The notes: generated by a model from the sequence alone, not told the origin. A stretch of 64,000 nt of DNA from Eopsaltria australis (GCA_034509425.1 JAVTVJ010000967.1:62001-126000), one strand, 5' to 3'; shown: positions 9,607 to 22,354, counted from the stretch's first letter. A program made the numbers and translations.

Positions 9607-12544
9607 TGCCAATAGCAGCTTAAATGTCAGGGCTCTGACAAAGTCATGTCTACTCTTCAGAAGTTGATTCAAGATCCACTGACATGAAACATTCTCTTAA
9701 GTAAATGAGTTTGGGCTTTAGATGTCATTAAATCTTACACCCTGTTTTTTTACTGCATAGATGAGTTAGGGAAAAAACTGAGAATTAAAATTCTGTCTCT
9801 AATACTGTTTGCCTTCTACTGCACAGCTGCACAGAATTTGGTTTGAATTTGCTGAAATATTATTCAGTTTATTTGGGGGGTGGGAATCCTACCACACCAC
9901 ACCAGGAAACACAATAGTTTAAATGTCTGTATCTTTATATAAACCAATGGCCCAATAATAAACACATTTATCCTTAATAACAATGCTAAAGAAAAAAATT
10001 TGTTTTCCCCATCATTTATGGTTCCTTTCTAATTTATCAAACTGTAGGATATGACAATGTCATAAGAGAGGTATTTGTGATAGAACTGCTATTCAAATGA
10101 CAATCTCATTGGGCATAACTTGTGTGGTTTGTAAAACTTTTTTTACTTGGGTTTTTTTGGTATCTTTTGTCTTGCAGTTTCCCTTCAAAAGAACAACTAT
10201 TCTATATTTGATTGTCAAAATAATTACTGTGAAATAAAATATACACAGAAGCAATAAAACAGATTTATCTAGAGGTAATAAAAATGATGCATAAAGCAAA
10301 TGTAAGATAATTTCTTTTTTATTGCAGAGCCTGGATAATGACAGCATCATAGACCAACAGACTTCCAAAAAACTAAAACATGAGTTTATATATACTGATT
10401 TGAGTTAGTCCCTATCTTGCAATAAAACTTCTGCAGAATTATTTGAAAAATCATGGAAAAGGAGAAAGTAGCATATAGTAGAGGGAGAACCAATTTAATT
10501 CCAAAATGGAAACAGGAATTAAACTTCAGAATACAAAAGATAAAAACAAAATAGAAATGTAGTTTATGCACACAGTAGAAAAAATACTGAAAAGTAACTG
10601 TAAATGGTATATGTAAGTGTGGCTAGAAAGATAACCAATATACATTGAGATTCTTATGTCATTATCAAGCAAATTATTTAAACAAGTGTGATTTATAGCA
10701 TTTCTGGTACATAAGAGTTACTCAACACTAAGAGTTATGTTGCCCCAGATTCAGTTCTGTCCCATCTTTCTTATCCCAGTAAGAACTCTGAAAATAATCT
10801 TTCACGATCTATTATTGATGCACTTCTAGCAGTTTTATCCCTAATAGCTATTCCATCCTAGTTCTGAGACACATCCAATGAAAAGAATCTGAAAAAAAGA
10901 TTGCTGGGCAGCATGAATAAAATAGAGTCATGTATCAAAGCTAGGCACCCAAAATATCCCATTTTATAGACAGAAGAGAAGATAGCTATTCTCCAGAAAA
11001 GAAAAAAGAAGGTAGTTATCACAGTTTCTTCTGTTACTACCTGCTCAGAGACTTAAGTTGAGAAACCTTTTGGAGAAACACATAGCTTGAAAATGTGTGA
11101 GACTTTCCCTCTCAGAATCCAGTTTTCTGGTTCTATATGTAGAATGTTGGAAAGAAGAATTGACTTTGTTTTCACAAGATACGCAATGCTTCAAGAGGCC
11201 TTTTACATACCTCTCTAATGGATGCTGCTTCAAAGTGCATATCTGAAGGTCTGTTGTGAGGACACAATTTCTTTTGAAATTAATTATTTTTCAGATAGCC
11301 ACAGAAAAAAGTTCTTGGAAATCATGCAAATTCTAGAATGGGACTGTTACAAATAAGTAAAGCCTTACAAAAGGAACGCCTTGTAAAATCATGGCTCAGG
11401 CCTGTTACTACAGCTAAGTAGAAAAGGGCTATGGGAAAGTGACTCAGCTGAATTAGAGGTAGAAAAACAAGTTATATAACCATCACGTGTTCACATCATG
11501 GTGTATGGTGGTTGGTAGGATTATGCTTGTTATGATTTAAAACTATGTAACTGATAAAGGTCTAACTGCTTAAAAAGGCCCAATTTTTTCACTAAAGGGC
11601 TCTCCTTTGTACCTGCCTGGGGACTCTGCATCGATCTGTTTTAACATGGGACATCCATCTGCCAAACAATCAGGTTTCTGAAAGTGATTTTTTTTTTCAA
11701 TTCTTGCCTTACAGGAGATTATTAAGAAACTTAAGAAACAATGCACACTTGGAAGCCAGAGCCCTTCTTTTCACTCATTTGTGCTTGATTTCTGGACTAT
11801 CATACCACAGGAGAACTGTAAAGGAACAATATTCATCCTTATTACTGCATGCTTTTCTCTGGATTCCAAGTTAGTCCTGAAGTCAGTATATGAGAAGTTA
11901 GTAATTTTTTACCTTCCTCTTTTCCAACACAGACATGCATTTGATCTTAGATAATATTATCAATTTAAGGAAAAAGTTCCTAATTTACAAAAAAAGGAAA
12001 TATTCAAAGTGACATGGTTTGAGGAAAGTATAATTGCAATATTTTCCTTAGAAAAAACTCCACATGTAACCTTTCAACAACTGACCTCATGAAACTAAAA
12101 AAGCCAGTCTACTTGAATAATCAAGACATGCATTTTGTTTCAGCCTAAATCAATACAGTTATATAGAAGCTGGATCAAGGATAAAACCCAAGGATGTTCC
12201 TATGTACTACAATACCTACGCTGTTTGCAACTTGTCCATCTCTCTATTCTACAACTTGTCGCAGTGGGGTACTATAACTTTATAGTAATGATGGCAAAAG
12301 TGTGTCAACTGAATATATTTTCCCCTTCTAGGTCTCACAATTTCTGCCCAACATGCAAGAAGTCTCATTATTAAAATACTGTCAGACTCAGAGACTATTG
12401 CAATTGTTACCACTCACCTTAAGCATGGTCTAAGGAGTCCATTCAACAGGCTAAAGCACAGTAATTTTTATATTCAATGGCACACAGAAGAGAAGCAGCT
12501 AGCATTCATATTTGTCCATACCCAACATGACAGGTTCAACATAA
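9607..12544. other. Unassigned AT-rich single-copy-like DNA
   Basis: I see no repeat family, coding exon or RNA gene here. Frames are short and AT-driven. If the UHRF2-like exon at 37 kb reflects the host locus, this may be intronic or flanking DNA. Confidence 0.6.
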
Positions 12545-13304
12545 GAATCATAGAATCATAGAATAAGCTGAGTTGTAAGGGACCCACAAGGATTATTGAG
12601 TCCAACTCCTGGCCCTATGCAGGATACTCCAAGAATCACACCATATGCCTGAGAGTATTGTCCAAACACTTCTTGAACTTGGACAGGCTTGGTGCTGTGA
12701 CCACTTCTCTGGGGACCCTGTTCCAGCCCTCAACCACTCTCTGGATGAAGAACCTTGCCCTGATATCCAACCTAAATCTCCCCGACTCACTTTCATGCCA
12801 TTTCTTCGAGTCCTGTCACTGGTCACGAGAGTGAAGAGATTGGTACCTGCCCCTCTGCTTCCCTTCATGAGGATGTTGAAGACCGCAATGAGGTCTCCCC
12901 TCAGTCTCCTCTTCTCCAGGCTGAACAAACCAAGTGACCTCAGCCGCTCCTCGTAAGCCTTCCCCTCCAGACACTTCACCATCCTCATTGCCCTCATTTG
13001 GATGCTCTCTAATGGTTTAATGTCTTTTTCATATTGTGGTGCCCAAAACTGCACACAATACTCAAGGTGAGGCTGTACCAGTGCAGAGTAGAGTGGGACA
13101 ATCACCTCCCTTGACCAGCTGGCAATGCTGGGCCTGATGCACCCCAGGACACAGTTGGCCCTCCGGGCTGCCAGGGTACTACTGACCCATATTCAACTTG
13201 CCATCACCCAGGACCCCCAAGTTCCTTTCCACAGTGCAGCTCTCCAGTGTCTCATTGCCCAGTCTATACAGACAGCCAGGGTTACCCCATCCCAGGTGCA
13301 GAAC
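12545..13304 (-). mobile_element. CR1 LINE, 5'-truncated
   Basis: On the minus strand this is the C-terminal end of the CR1 reverse transcriptase ORF ([21 protein letters not shown], then [13 protein letters not shown]) and the 3' UTR. It ends in the CR1-typical ATTCTATGATTCTATG octamer-like repeats at 12545-12563. Several frameshifts are present. The 5' side abuts the truncated X2 element. Confidence 0.95.
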
Positions 13305-14781
13305 TGATAGGTAGGTAAACCAATTAAAAAGTTGGTCCGCCTTCAAGGAAAAAACCATATATAAGCAGAGACTTTCTGACGCTCTTCCTCTTTGGACTTG
13401 CTGCTGCTGTGTAGAGAGGAGCAGCTCCTGCTTCTCTCGCTGGTGAGGCCCAAGCGCCCCCCCCCCCCCCCCCCCCCCACTCCTTCCAAAGAGGACGGAG
13501 GGGGGGGAAGGGAGGTTATTACGGCAGCCGTCCGCCTGCAGCCGGCAGGCATGGGGGAGGAAATGAATTGAATTTTCAGCAGATCCAGCTCAGCCGGTGG
13601 CAGGCTACATCAAGAGGAGGCGGCCAGCAAGACCGGCCGACTCCTCCAGCCGGCCAGGCTTGCCCTGTCACCCGGGCCCAGATGGCCCCACCAGCCGAGC
13701 CAGCTTGGCAGAGCCAGCAAAGACCTTGGAGCGCTGGCATCCAGCTCGGACCTGTTCAAACAGCCGGCAAAGAGCACGTGACTCACACGGCCGAGGAGAG
13801 AGACAGAGATTAACTCTCTCCATGCCTAGGGACTAAATCCACAACCATCCATCCTTCCTCGCAGGAGAACGAGGAGACATCGACATAATGCAGCGCAGAG
13901 CACTTTACATCAGTGAGGAAGCAGAACTATACCTACAGGGGGTGCATGGGAAGTTGCTTCAAGAGTGAAGCTGAAAACTCTTTTGGAGAACCATGGTTGG
14001 GGACTGAGCTAATAAATTCTCTGTAATATATGAAGATATAGTCCAAAGGGGATGTGAGGTTCTTATTGCAGCCAATGAACTGAAATACCTAAGTACAGAC
14101 AAGTAAGTGTTGAAAAAGTACAGCCTGATGAGAAACTAGAACCAAGAGAGAGAGGCTGTGACCCAGAGCCCTGGTCCCGGGGAGAATGCTAGAGAACCTG
14201 AGTTGTCAAGAGAACCTGTGATGCTAAGCACAGAAGAAAAGATTTTCTTTGTTGCTGCAATTAAACTAAGCATCCTTAAAACAAGTACCCTGTAGACTGT
14301 TCATAACCCACCATAGTGCTGCTGGCAAGGCTACTGGTGGAGAGATCCACCTTAAGCTGCGACTTTACTCCGGGCGCGGTTAATGGTGAGGCAGGAAGAC
14401 ACATTAAAAACTATTTTCTACAGAAATCCATGGTAAGCAAAAGAAACTTCTCTCCCTGAATGAACTAGAACAAGAGCTGTTTCTGAGGCGGTAAATGACT
14501 GAAGGTCAAAGTGTTGTCTTTTGTATGTTGTCAGGGAGAATGAAATGGAGAGGTGGGGAAGGAGGGTGGTCTGGAGAGTTTGTTCTGGTTTTTTTTCTTG
14601 AATTTTTTTTTCTTTTTTCCCTTTGTCTTAAATATATTAATAAAACTTCTTTGTACTTTATAAAGTTTGAGCCTGCTTTGCCTACTCCTAATCCTTATCT
14701 CACAACAAGCAATCAAGTAAATTTAGGTAAGTGTGCTAGCATTTAGCCACAAACCTGAATAAGCGAACTAAAACCACGACA
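13305..14781 (+). repeat. X2: long LTR-like element, 5' end missing
   Basis: It aligns along its length with X1 (38209-40444), X3 (45105-47415) and X4 (51345-53603): the CATATATAAGCAGAG TATA region, a GC-rich block, an AT-richer second half, AATAAA near the end, and a terminus ACCACGACA. About the first 120 bases are missing at the CR1 junction. A 22-C run lies at 13457-13478. The splice donor position reads GGTGAGG near 13440, and the acceptor position reads TTTTCTACAG at about 14420. No ORF of note. Confidence 0.8.
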
Positions 14782-14787
14782 TTAGGT

Positions 14788-15010
14788 CATATCTAGAATA
14801 TTATGTCTGGTTTAGGTCCCTCAATGCAAGGAAGATGCTGACAAGGTGGAGTTAGCCTGGTGGAGGGCTGTCAAGATGGCCATCAAGATGTGCTCTATGA
14901 GGAGAGGCTGGGGAACTAGGCTTGTTCAGCCAGGTGAAAGAAAAGCTTGATGGGGGAATGATGGTTGTGGTGGCAGCTAATAGCAGCTTTTCGATACCTA
15001 CAAGGTTGGT
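14788..15010 (+). mobile_element. CR1 LINE fragment
   Basis: The plus strand resembles the CR1 reverse transcriptase C-terminus at the nucleotide level: a SYLEYYVWF-like start, then GAGGAGAGGCTGGGGAACTA followed by a Leu-Phe-Ser region. It is short, frameshifted and without a 3' tail. Confidence 0.65.
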
Positions 15011-15888
15011 AGGACCTCCTAGCATGATCTTTTCTCCCCCCCCACCCCCAGCAAATCACAGTCATGCTCTAGTATAACTAAAGCTGATTAAGGTTCTCAG
15101 CTACAGAGGTGCGAGATATATTATGTCGGACAACATTCTACTTGCTCTTGAATTGACCAGTGAAAATACTAATGGGACAACTCAGGGTGGGGGAGGGGAG
15201 AAGGAAAGAAAGAAACAGCTCTAGATCTTAATTTAATTTGAGACCTGTGGGATCTTTTGGATTTGAAGACAGCTTGAAGAAATAGACCTGTAGTAGGAAG
15301 CTTGGTCCAAAGAACTAGATTTATGACAGTGGAGGGCTCCATGTTGAGATCAAGGGTGGATAGCTTTCCAGTATCCCCTGAATAAACATCACTGAGTAGT
15401 CAGTCCCAGATGTAAACAGAAAGAAAACTAAAAGAAAATGAATGTTTGGTACAGCCCGCCCCCCCCCCCCCCCCACGCACACACGCCTCCTTTTGGACCT
15501 GCCATTACAGCTGAATATCAAATGATCTTTGCCATAACATGAAGTCTCAGAAACAAAGAGCAGGTCCTAATCTGTGTTCCCAATTCCTTCTCAAAACATT
15601 ACAACAGACTTGTCCTTCCTCTGTAGCCTTCTTGGTGAACAATTTTTCTCGACTGGGTAATAAGCAGTGAAGGAGAACCAGTCTGGATACTGAGATGATC
15701 TCAGTGAGGATCTGAGCAGCTGTCAGTCTGTGTCAGATGCAAACCCCATGGTCTTCTCCATAATGTAAGACATTTTGATGTCTTTATGGGTACCAGGTTT
15801 ATGGCCTCCATCTGCAGGTTGCTTGTTAGATGATGAAAGGTTAATACGAAGTGTCACAAATGATGTCTCGTGTTTTGTCGTATATAGG
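15011..15888. other. Unassigned DNA with a 16-C run
   Basis: No recognisable coding or repeat family. A C homopolymer at 15459-15474 is followed by a short ACGCACACACG stretch. Confidence 0.6.
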
Positions 15889-16367
15889 TGCAGTAATCAA
15901 CGTAGGGGCAAGGACTTCCCAGATGAGATGGAGAAGTGCAAAGTCCTTTATTATACAGGCAAAGACTAAGACTACTACAGACTACACTAACAGACTATGA
16001 CTACGCTAGACTACCCTAAGACTACTTAGACTCCTACTTATGCGCAGTGAAAATTCCTTTAATACCATCCCACAGACAGGTTGTGTCATCATATAAACAG
16101 GAAAGATGTTGACCACAGTGTCCCCCAATCACCTGAGGTATTGCACAGATGTTACCTATTATGGTAACAGGCAAACAATGCTCTATAAGGTCACAAAGTA
16201 CAATACTCACACTCCATAGGTGCAGAAGGCCACAAACACATAATTCTCTCTCTGCCCATCCTTGGTGACCTGGATATGCTTCCAGGGTCACCTCTGGGCC
16301 TAGGAAAGAGGCTTACTCTGGGCCTTCCAGGCCTGCTTTTCTATAACACACATAGTATAACCCAACA
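15889..16367 (-). repeat. Y2: solo LTR (479 bp), target duplication TATAGG
   Basis: On the minus strand it begins TGTTGGGTTATACTATGTG and ends TTGATTACTGCA. TATAGG flanks both sides (15883-15888 and 16368-16373). It is the same family as Y1 (36100-36561). A short degenerate GTAGTCTA-type repeat lies at 15964-16035, and an AATAAA signal near 15950 reads on the minus strand. The 321 bases that follow, to 16688, hold nothing I recognise. Confidence 0.9.
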
Positions 16368-16688
16368 TATAGGTGGTTAACTTTTACTGAAATTTCTATT
16401 AGCTCATAAATGCATAGATCTTATTTGCTAGAAAGTTTTAAAATAATTTTTTCTCCCCATAAGCTCAAACTTTTAACATTTCAGGTCAATATAGTAAATG
16501 ACCATGATGTAAGCAAAATTAGTTAAGATATTGTTTTAGGGTAGTCACTGGCTAAGAACACAAAGCTGTGACAGATCATGTTATAGGAAGACTAAGATAA
16601 CTGCATCTACTGGAAATGTTAGATCTTAAGGTACACATGAAGTAAAATCAGTGTTTTGTAAGCATAGGCACACCTATGCAAATCAGAT

Positions 16689-17095
16689 TGTTAGTGTAGA
16701 AACACATAATTACTGGATGATTATATGTAGGTGTTTTTATTGAAGAGTTTTGGGAATCGGGGTATACGAATTTAAATTGATTCCGACATGGATGTGAGAT
16801 GGATATTTTTAAATTTTTTTTATATAATTGGTGTATGTTAATTAACTTGATATTGTTCTATTGAGTATATTGTTTTTATCCAAGCATAAGTTTAAGCCCC
16901 CCTCTCTACAACATTCTCATGATTGTTGTTCCTTTCTCATGATTCTTATAAGCAATTATTGCATTTATTTTTATCATCTACTATACTGGTGGGTACACAG
17001 GTGTAGGTTCCCATGATTCAAACGCAATGCCCACTCCCATTCTCAAGGCCTACTAACTACCGTGATTTTAGAAACATTTTAACCCTATGTTATCA
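16689..17095 (-). repeat. 3' LTR of provirus H (407 bp)
   Basis: It starts (minus strand) TGATAACATAGGG directly after a polypurine tract (AAAAAAAGGAA at 17096-17106) and ends TACACTAACA. Against the 5' LTR, the first 90 bases (R-U5 side) show eleven C-to-T differences and one opposite. The U3 side (about 16850-17095) keeps normal C content. A 41-bp length difference comes mainly from a local duplication in the other LTR. Confidence 0.9.
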
Positions 17096-17299
17096 TTCCT
17101 TTTTTTGAAAGTATTTTTATTATATATGTGTAAATGTTTTTATTTGATATAGATTTTTTGGTTTTTGAACTTATATTTGATGCTTGTTTTTGAATTTAGA
17201 ATTGTTATAAGTGTTACTATGGATGTTGTGAATTGGAGAATTTGAAGAGGATGGATGTGGAAGTTTGTTTTGTGTTAGTGTCTATTATTTTTTGGTTTT

Positions 17300-17560
17300 A
17301 GGATGGGGTTTTTTTGTATTTTTTTTAGCATGTTGTAGGTTAATTAGATTGTAAGAAATATAATTAGTAAGATTATTAAATTTTAAATGATAGATTTAAT
17401 TTATGAATTTATATTTTATTTTAATTTTTTGAAGATTTTATTTAATTAGTGGCTTATTTTATATGAGGGTGTTTTGAAGTTGAGTTAAAGTTTTTTTAAG
17501 AGATAGAATATAGTTATATATTTTTTGGTTTTTTGTGATGTGTATGTTTGGGTTAGGTTT
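17300..17560 (-). pseudogene. env: Possible env transmembrane remnant of provirus H
   Basis: A hydrophobic stretch on the minus strand (about 17340-17400, reading NLIILLIIFLTI) with a short polar tail resembles a retroviral membrane anchor and cytoplasmic tail. It lies just before the polypurine tract, where the end of env would be. The rest of env is not visible between integrase and this stretch, which suggests a deletion. Heavy editing makes the assignment weak. Confidence 0.4.
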
Positions 17561-17799
17561 GGGAGATTTATATGGGTTTTTTACATATTATTTTGTAAGG
17601 GTTAATTGATATTTTACTTTTAGGTTTTATTTGAATTTTTAAAGGTGTTATTGGTAGAGTTTGTGGCTATTGTAATTTTGTTTTTTGGTATATTTTATTG
17701 ATTTGGTTTTATAGTGTTTGATTTATTTTTTTATTTGTCTATTTGATTGTGGTCTTTACGGCGTGTGGAGGTTTTAAGTTATTTTTAGTAGTTTATTTT

Positions 17800-20700
17800 T
17801 TTTATTATTGTGGCTATAAAATGTGGGTTTTTATTTGAAGATATTTTTAGAGGCATTTTAAATTTGGGAATGATTTTTGTAGTAGTAATTTGATTGTTTT
17901 TTTTTGTTTGGTTTGTGTGACAGGGAAGGGTTTTTGCTTGTTTTGAAAATGTGTCAATTTTTATTAACAGATATTTGTATTTTTAAATTTTCGGTAATTT
18001 TATAAAATTTATTTGTTAATAGTTGTTTTGTTTTATTTTTATTGGATTTTTTTTAGTTGTGTTTGTTGTTTAGTTATTGGGTTGCTTTTTAAGTAAATTT
18101 TATATTTTGATATTATTGATTTTGTTATTGTTAATATTTGCACTGTGATTATATTTTGTTTTAGTTATTTTATTAATTGTTGCGGTGGTTCGGAACCAGA
18201 GGACTTCCGGACAGGTCCCACGGACAGAGGGTTTCCCCCCGGAGCTCCCAGGGGCAGCGGTTGAACCACCAATCCACGGACCCCAAGCTCCTGCTATTGG
18301 TTACTGGACTTGTCTGTTATTTATTCCCATTCTGGGAAATTCCCTGTCATTCCCTTGTCCATTCGTTGTTCTCTCTGCCCCCCTCCCCTCCCTAAACCCT
18401 ATTCGACTATGTACCCTAGCCCCTCCCCTGAGCCCTCAGTTGATTGGAGGTTGTTGCTCCCTTAAATACCGATGTAATAAGCTGTTCTTGGCTCTTGGAC
18501 CATGTGCTCCCTTTGGAGGCAATAAACCTACCGAAATCACATACCAAGAGACCTCCTTCTCTGGTAGTTCTTTGCTGTTTCACCACGCTCCGGGGGCAAC
18601 ATCTCCCCGGACCGAAATGCGGACCAGCTGTGCCCGCAGTAGGCACTCCGAGGAAGTCTTCCCGATCGCGAACGACTTCCTAGGGTAGCGCTGGGACTCC
18701 GCTGCCGGTACCAGGGTGGGACCGAAGCAGGGAACGCGACAATTAATGTTTTTATACTTTAATGATATTTGTTATGTTTAATTTGTAGAATAGTTTTTAT
18801 TATTAAGGGGGGGTAGTACTTTTTGTTTTTGTGTAGTTGCATATTATTCTTTAACATTTTTTTGTGTATTTAGTAGATGTTTTAATTTTTTATTTTTTGT
18901 TGAATATTTTGGCTTTGAAGGTAAATTGAATTGAGATATATTAAGTTTTGTAGGTATTAATGCTATTGTTTGTATTTTTTGAGTAATTTGTTGGGCTGTT
19001 TAATTTGTTTTTTGATTTTTAAAATAAATTTTGGACTTTTTTGATTGGTGTGTTTTATAATGTATAATTGTTACTTGTTTATTTTTGTATTGTTTTTATT
19101 AATTGTAGGATTGTGTTTTGATGTTTAATGTGTGTACTTTGGGAAGATAGTAATTTTTTTATAGTGCTTTATGTATATTTATTATTTTAAAAGTATATTT
19201 TGAGTTAGTTTAAATGTTTATTTTTTTAAATTTAATTTTAGTGTTTTGGTTAAGGTAACTAGTTCTGCCCTCTGGGCAGATGTATTTGGTGGCAATGTTT
19301 TTGTTTTTATTATTGTACTGATTGTTGTTATTGCATATTTAGTGTCTTTGGTTTTATTTTTTATGAAGCTGTTTTTATTTGTGAATAATTTTTATTTTGG
19401 TTGTTTTAGCGGGATGTTTTTTAGGGTTTTTTTGTTGAGTAGGTGTATTTTATTATTTTTACATAGTTGTGTTTTAGTGGGTTTTTTTTGGTTGTGGTAC
19501 TTAGGAATAAGGTTGGATTTAAAAGGTTAGTTGTTTTTAGTGTGATATTATTTTGTTTGGTTAGGATTATTTGGAATTTTATTATTTTATTTGGAGATAG
19601 TTAATGGTTTTTTTTTTTTGTTTGTTTTAGAATAGTGGTTATTATGTGTGGTACATAGACATTTATGTGTCTTTTTATTGTGAGTTTTTTGGTTTTTTGT
19701 ATTAATATTATAGTGGTTGTAATTGTAGATATGCAGGTTATTTGGCACTTATATTGTTAAGTTGTTTGGAGAAATAGTTTACTCGCCTTTTTTAGCTTTT
19801 TAAATGTTGGGTTAGGACTTTTAGTGCCAGGTGTAGTTTTTTATGTACAAACAGTTGAAAGTTTTTAGATAGATCAGGTAATTTTAATGTCGGGGCAGTT
19901 CTTAATGTATTTTTTCATTTTAGGAAGGGTATTTTTTTTTGTGTTTTGTTTTTGTTGAACAGTTGTGTTTTTTGAATTTTATATAGGGGTTTGGTAATTA
20001 GTTTATAGTTTATGATTTATAGGTGGCATTATTTTGTTATTTTAAGGAAGACTTGTAGTTTATGGAGATTTTGGGGGTTCGGAATAGTATAAATAGTTTG
20101 GATATGGTTAGTATTTAATTTTTTTTGTTTTTGTGAAATTTTATATTTTAGGTAAATTATAGTTTGTTGGGTAATTTGTGCTTTTTTTTAGATATTTTGT
20201 ATTTTTTTATGTTTAGTGAGTTTAAAATTTTAATTGTTATTTTTATGTAGGTTGGTTTTTTGTTGTTGTTATTAGTATATTATTAACATATTGTAGTAAA
20301 AGGTATTGGTTTTTTGTTACTTGTTTTTTTTTGGTTTAGACTTAGTTTTTTGTTAGTTGGTTTTTAAATAAGGTAGGGGAGTTCTTGTAACTTATGGGGG
20401 TTGATTTTATGTGAGTTGGGTTTTTTTTGGTTTTTGTATTTTTTTTTTTATTTAAAGGTAAATAGTTTTTTATTTTTTTTTGTTAAGGGGTATGTAGAAA
20501 AAGGCATTTTTTAGATTAATTATGGTAAGTTATTTATATATATTTTTTGTGGATGTTAGTAATGTGTAAGGGTTGGTAACTATTGGATAAATGTCTTTGG
20601 CTATTTTACTTATTGTTTTTAGATTTTGTATTAGTTTGTAATTTTTAATAGGTTTTTTTATGGGGAATATTGGTGTATTATATTTTGATTTGTATTTTTT

Positions 20701-21060
20701 TAGAATTTGATATTTTAGGAATTTCTTAATAGTGTTTGTTATTTTTTGTTGTGTTTTTGGTTTTATAGGATATTGTTTGATTTGTATGGTATTTGTTTTT
20801 TTTTTTAATTTTATATGTACTGGTTGTGTTAATTTAGATTTTTTAGGTGTATTTCTTTTTATATTGATGGGATTGTGGTATTTTTAATTTTTTTAGGGAT
20901 TGTAGGGACTGTTTTTTTCATTATTAATTTTTTTTGGTTTTGATTTTGGTATTTTTATTAATAGTTTTCTATTTCTAAAAGTTATTATTGTATCTAGTTT
21001 TGTTAATAAATTTTTATTTAGGATTGGTTTGGGGTATTTAGGTATGTATAAGAATTTATG
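17800..21060 (-). pseudogene. pol: pol of provirus H: reverse transcriptase, RNase H and integrase, edited and split
   Basis: On the minus strand, reverse transcriptase runs from about 20830 to 20150. Motif A at 20520-20497 reads INLKNAFF and the catalytic YxDD box at 20290-20276 reads YVNNI, so all three catalytic Asp codons are Asn. RNase H is visible at about 19245-19300 (SAQRAELVTLT), in a short patch that is nearly unedited. An integrase core segment at 17878-17811 reads IIPKFKMPLKISSNKNPHF, in which the expected catalytic Asp is Asn. Trp codons have become stops throughout. A solo LTR interrupts the gene at 18178-18741. It is dead, and the pattern indicates deamination at birth rather than slow decay. 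Confidence 0.85.
18178..18741 (+). repeat. Solo LTR of the K2 family (564 bp), target duplication ATTAAT
   Basis: It begins TGTTGCGGTGGTTCGGAACC and ends GGGAACGCGACA. ATTAAT flanks it at 18172-18177 and 18742-18747. It matches the K2 LTRs at 21284 and 23969. Its base composition is normal although it sits inside the C-depleted provirus H, so it arrived after H was edited. Confidence 0.97.
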
Positions 21061-21283
21061 AGTCAATACTTTGTTTTTAAAGTATAAGTTTAGGGGTTGT
21101 AGGAATGGTTGATTTTTTTTTTGTTTGTTTTAACTATTGTTTATTTTTGATTTGTTTTTTTAGATTATTTAAAATTGAGTGAGTGGCTTTTGTATTAATT
21201 AAAAATTTTATAGTTTTATTTTTTAATTGTAAAGTTACTAGAGGTTTTTGGGGCATAGATTTTTTTTTTTTTTTTTTAGTATA

Positions 21284-21856
21284 TGTTGCGGTGGTTCGGA
21301 ACCAGAGGACTTCCGGACAGGTTCCACGGACAGAGGGTTTCCCCCCGGAGCTCCCAGGGGCAGCAGTTGGACCACCAATCCACGGACCCCAAGCTCCTGC
21401 TGTTGGTTACTGGACTGGTCTGTTATGTATTCCCGCTCTGGGAAATTCCCTGTCACTCCATAGTTCATTCGTTGTTCTCTCTGTTCCCCTCCCCTTCCTA
21501 AACCCCATTTGATCATGTACCCCAGCCCCTCCCCTGTATTGTCCCCTGCCCTCATCCTATTGGGTGTTGTTCCTCCCTTAAATACCGATTTAATAAGCTG
21601 CTCTGGGCTCTTGGTCCATGTGCTCCCTTTGGAGGCAATAAACCTACCGAAATCACATACCAAGAGACCTCCTTCTCTGGTAGTTCTTTGCTGTTTCACC
21701 ACGCTCCGGGGGCAACATCTCCCCGGACCGAACGCGGGCCAGCTGTGCTCGTAGTCAGCACTCCGAGGAAGTCTTCCCGATCGCGAACGACTTCCTAGGG
21801 TAGCGCTAGGACTCCGCTGCCGGTACCAGGGTGGGACTGAAGCAGGGAACGCAACA
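21284..21856 (+). repeat. 5' LTR of K2 (573 bp)
   Basis: It begins TGTTGCGGTGG and ends AACGCAACA. A TTAAATA promoter-like box lies near 21578 and AATAAA near 21637. Confidence 0.95.
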
Positions 21857-21858
21857 AG

Positions 21859-21876
21859 TGGCGCACCGAACAGAGA
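21859..21876 (+). promoter_or_regulatory. Primer binding site of K2 (tRNA-Lys-like)
   Basis: Two bases after the LTR it reads TGGCGCACCGAACAGAGA. This matches a tRNA-Lys3-type site apart from one inserted A and one substitution. Confidence 0.7.
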
Positions 21877-22354
21877 CTCCGACCTCTCGGGGTTCCCTGC
21901 GAGCGACCTGGATACTCAGCAGCGGTCCGGACTGCGCCTTCGGGACGTCGCTCCCCTAGCGAGAACTTCCGCGTTTTAGCGGGGGGCTGGCAGGGGCCGT
22001 CAGCAACCGTTCTGGAGCGTCTGATGTGTGTACGCTAGCTGAGCGAACTGACGAGACCAGAGACCCTTGCTCTTTTGGATGTTTCTCCCTCCGGAGCCGG
22101 TGACGGCAACTGAAGCCGGGATCGAGGAACCAAGACCCGCACGGAGCGGTGAGGTTTGGCGGCTGCGAGGCGCGGTGGGAAAGGACCAGGATCCGCGTGC
22201 GGCGGCGAAGCTCGGTGCCCGTGATAGCGGCGGGAAAGCCACCGAGAACCGAGCGCAGACGGTGAGGTCTAATCCGCGATAGGCAGCGGGACTCAGGCTC
22301 GAGGGAGAGTTTTGTACCGTATAAAAAGAGCAAGGAGGCTTTTATTCGGAGACA

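Noticed and set aside
12320..12374. A CPTCKK zinc-like end in a short plus-strand ORF, considered as a UHRF2 PHD piece
   Set aside because: Wrong strand relative to the UHRF2-like exon, too short, and no further PHD residues.
19246..19530. Plus-strand hydrophobic 94-residue ORF
   Set aside because: It lies antisense to the edited pol of provirus H. Its Phe, Leu and Val richness comes from T-rich sequence.
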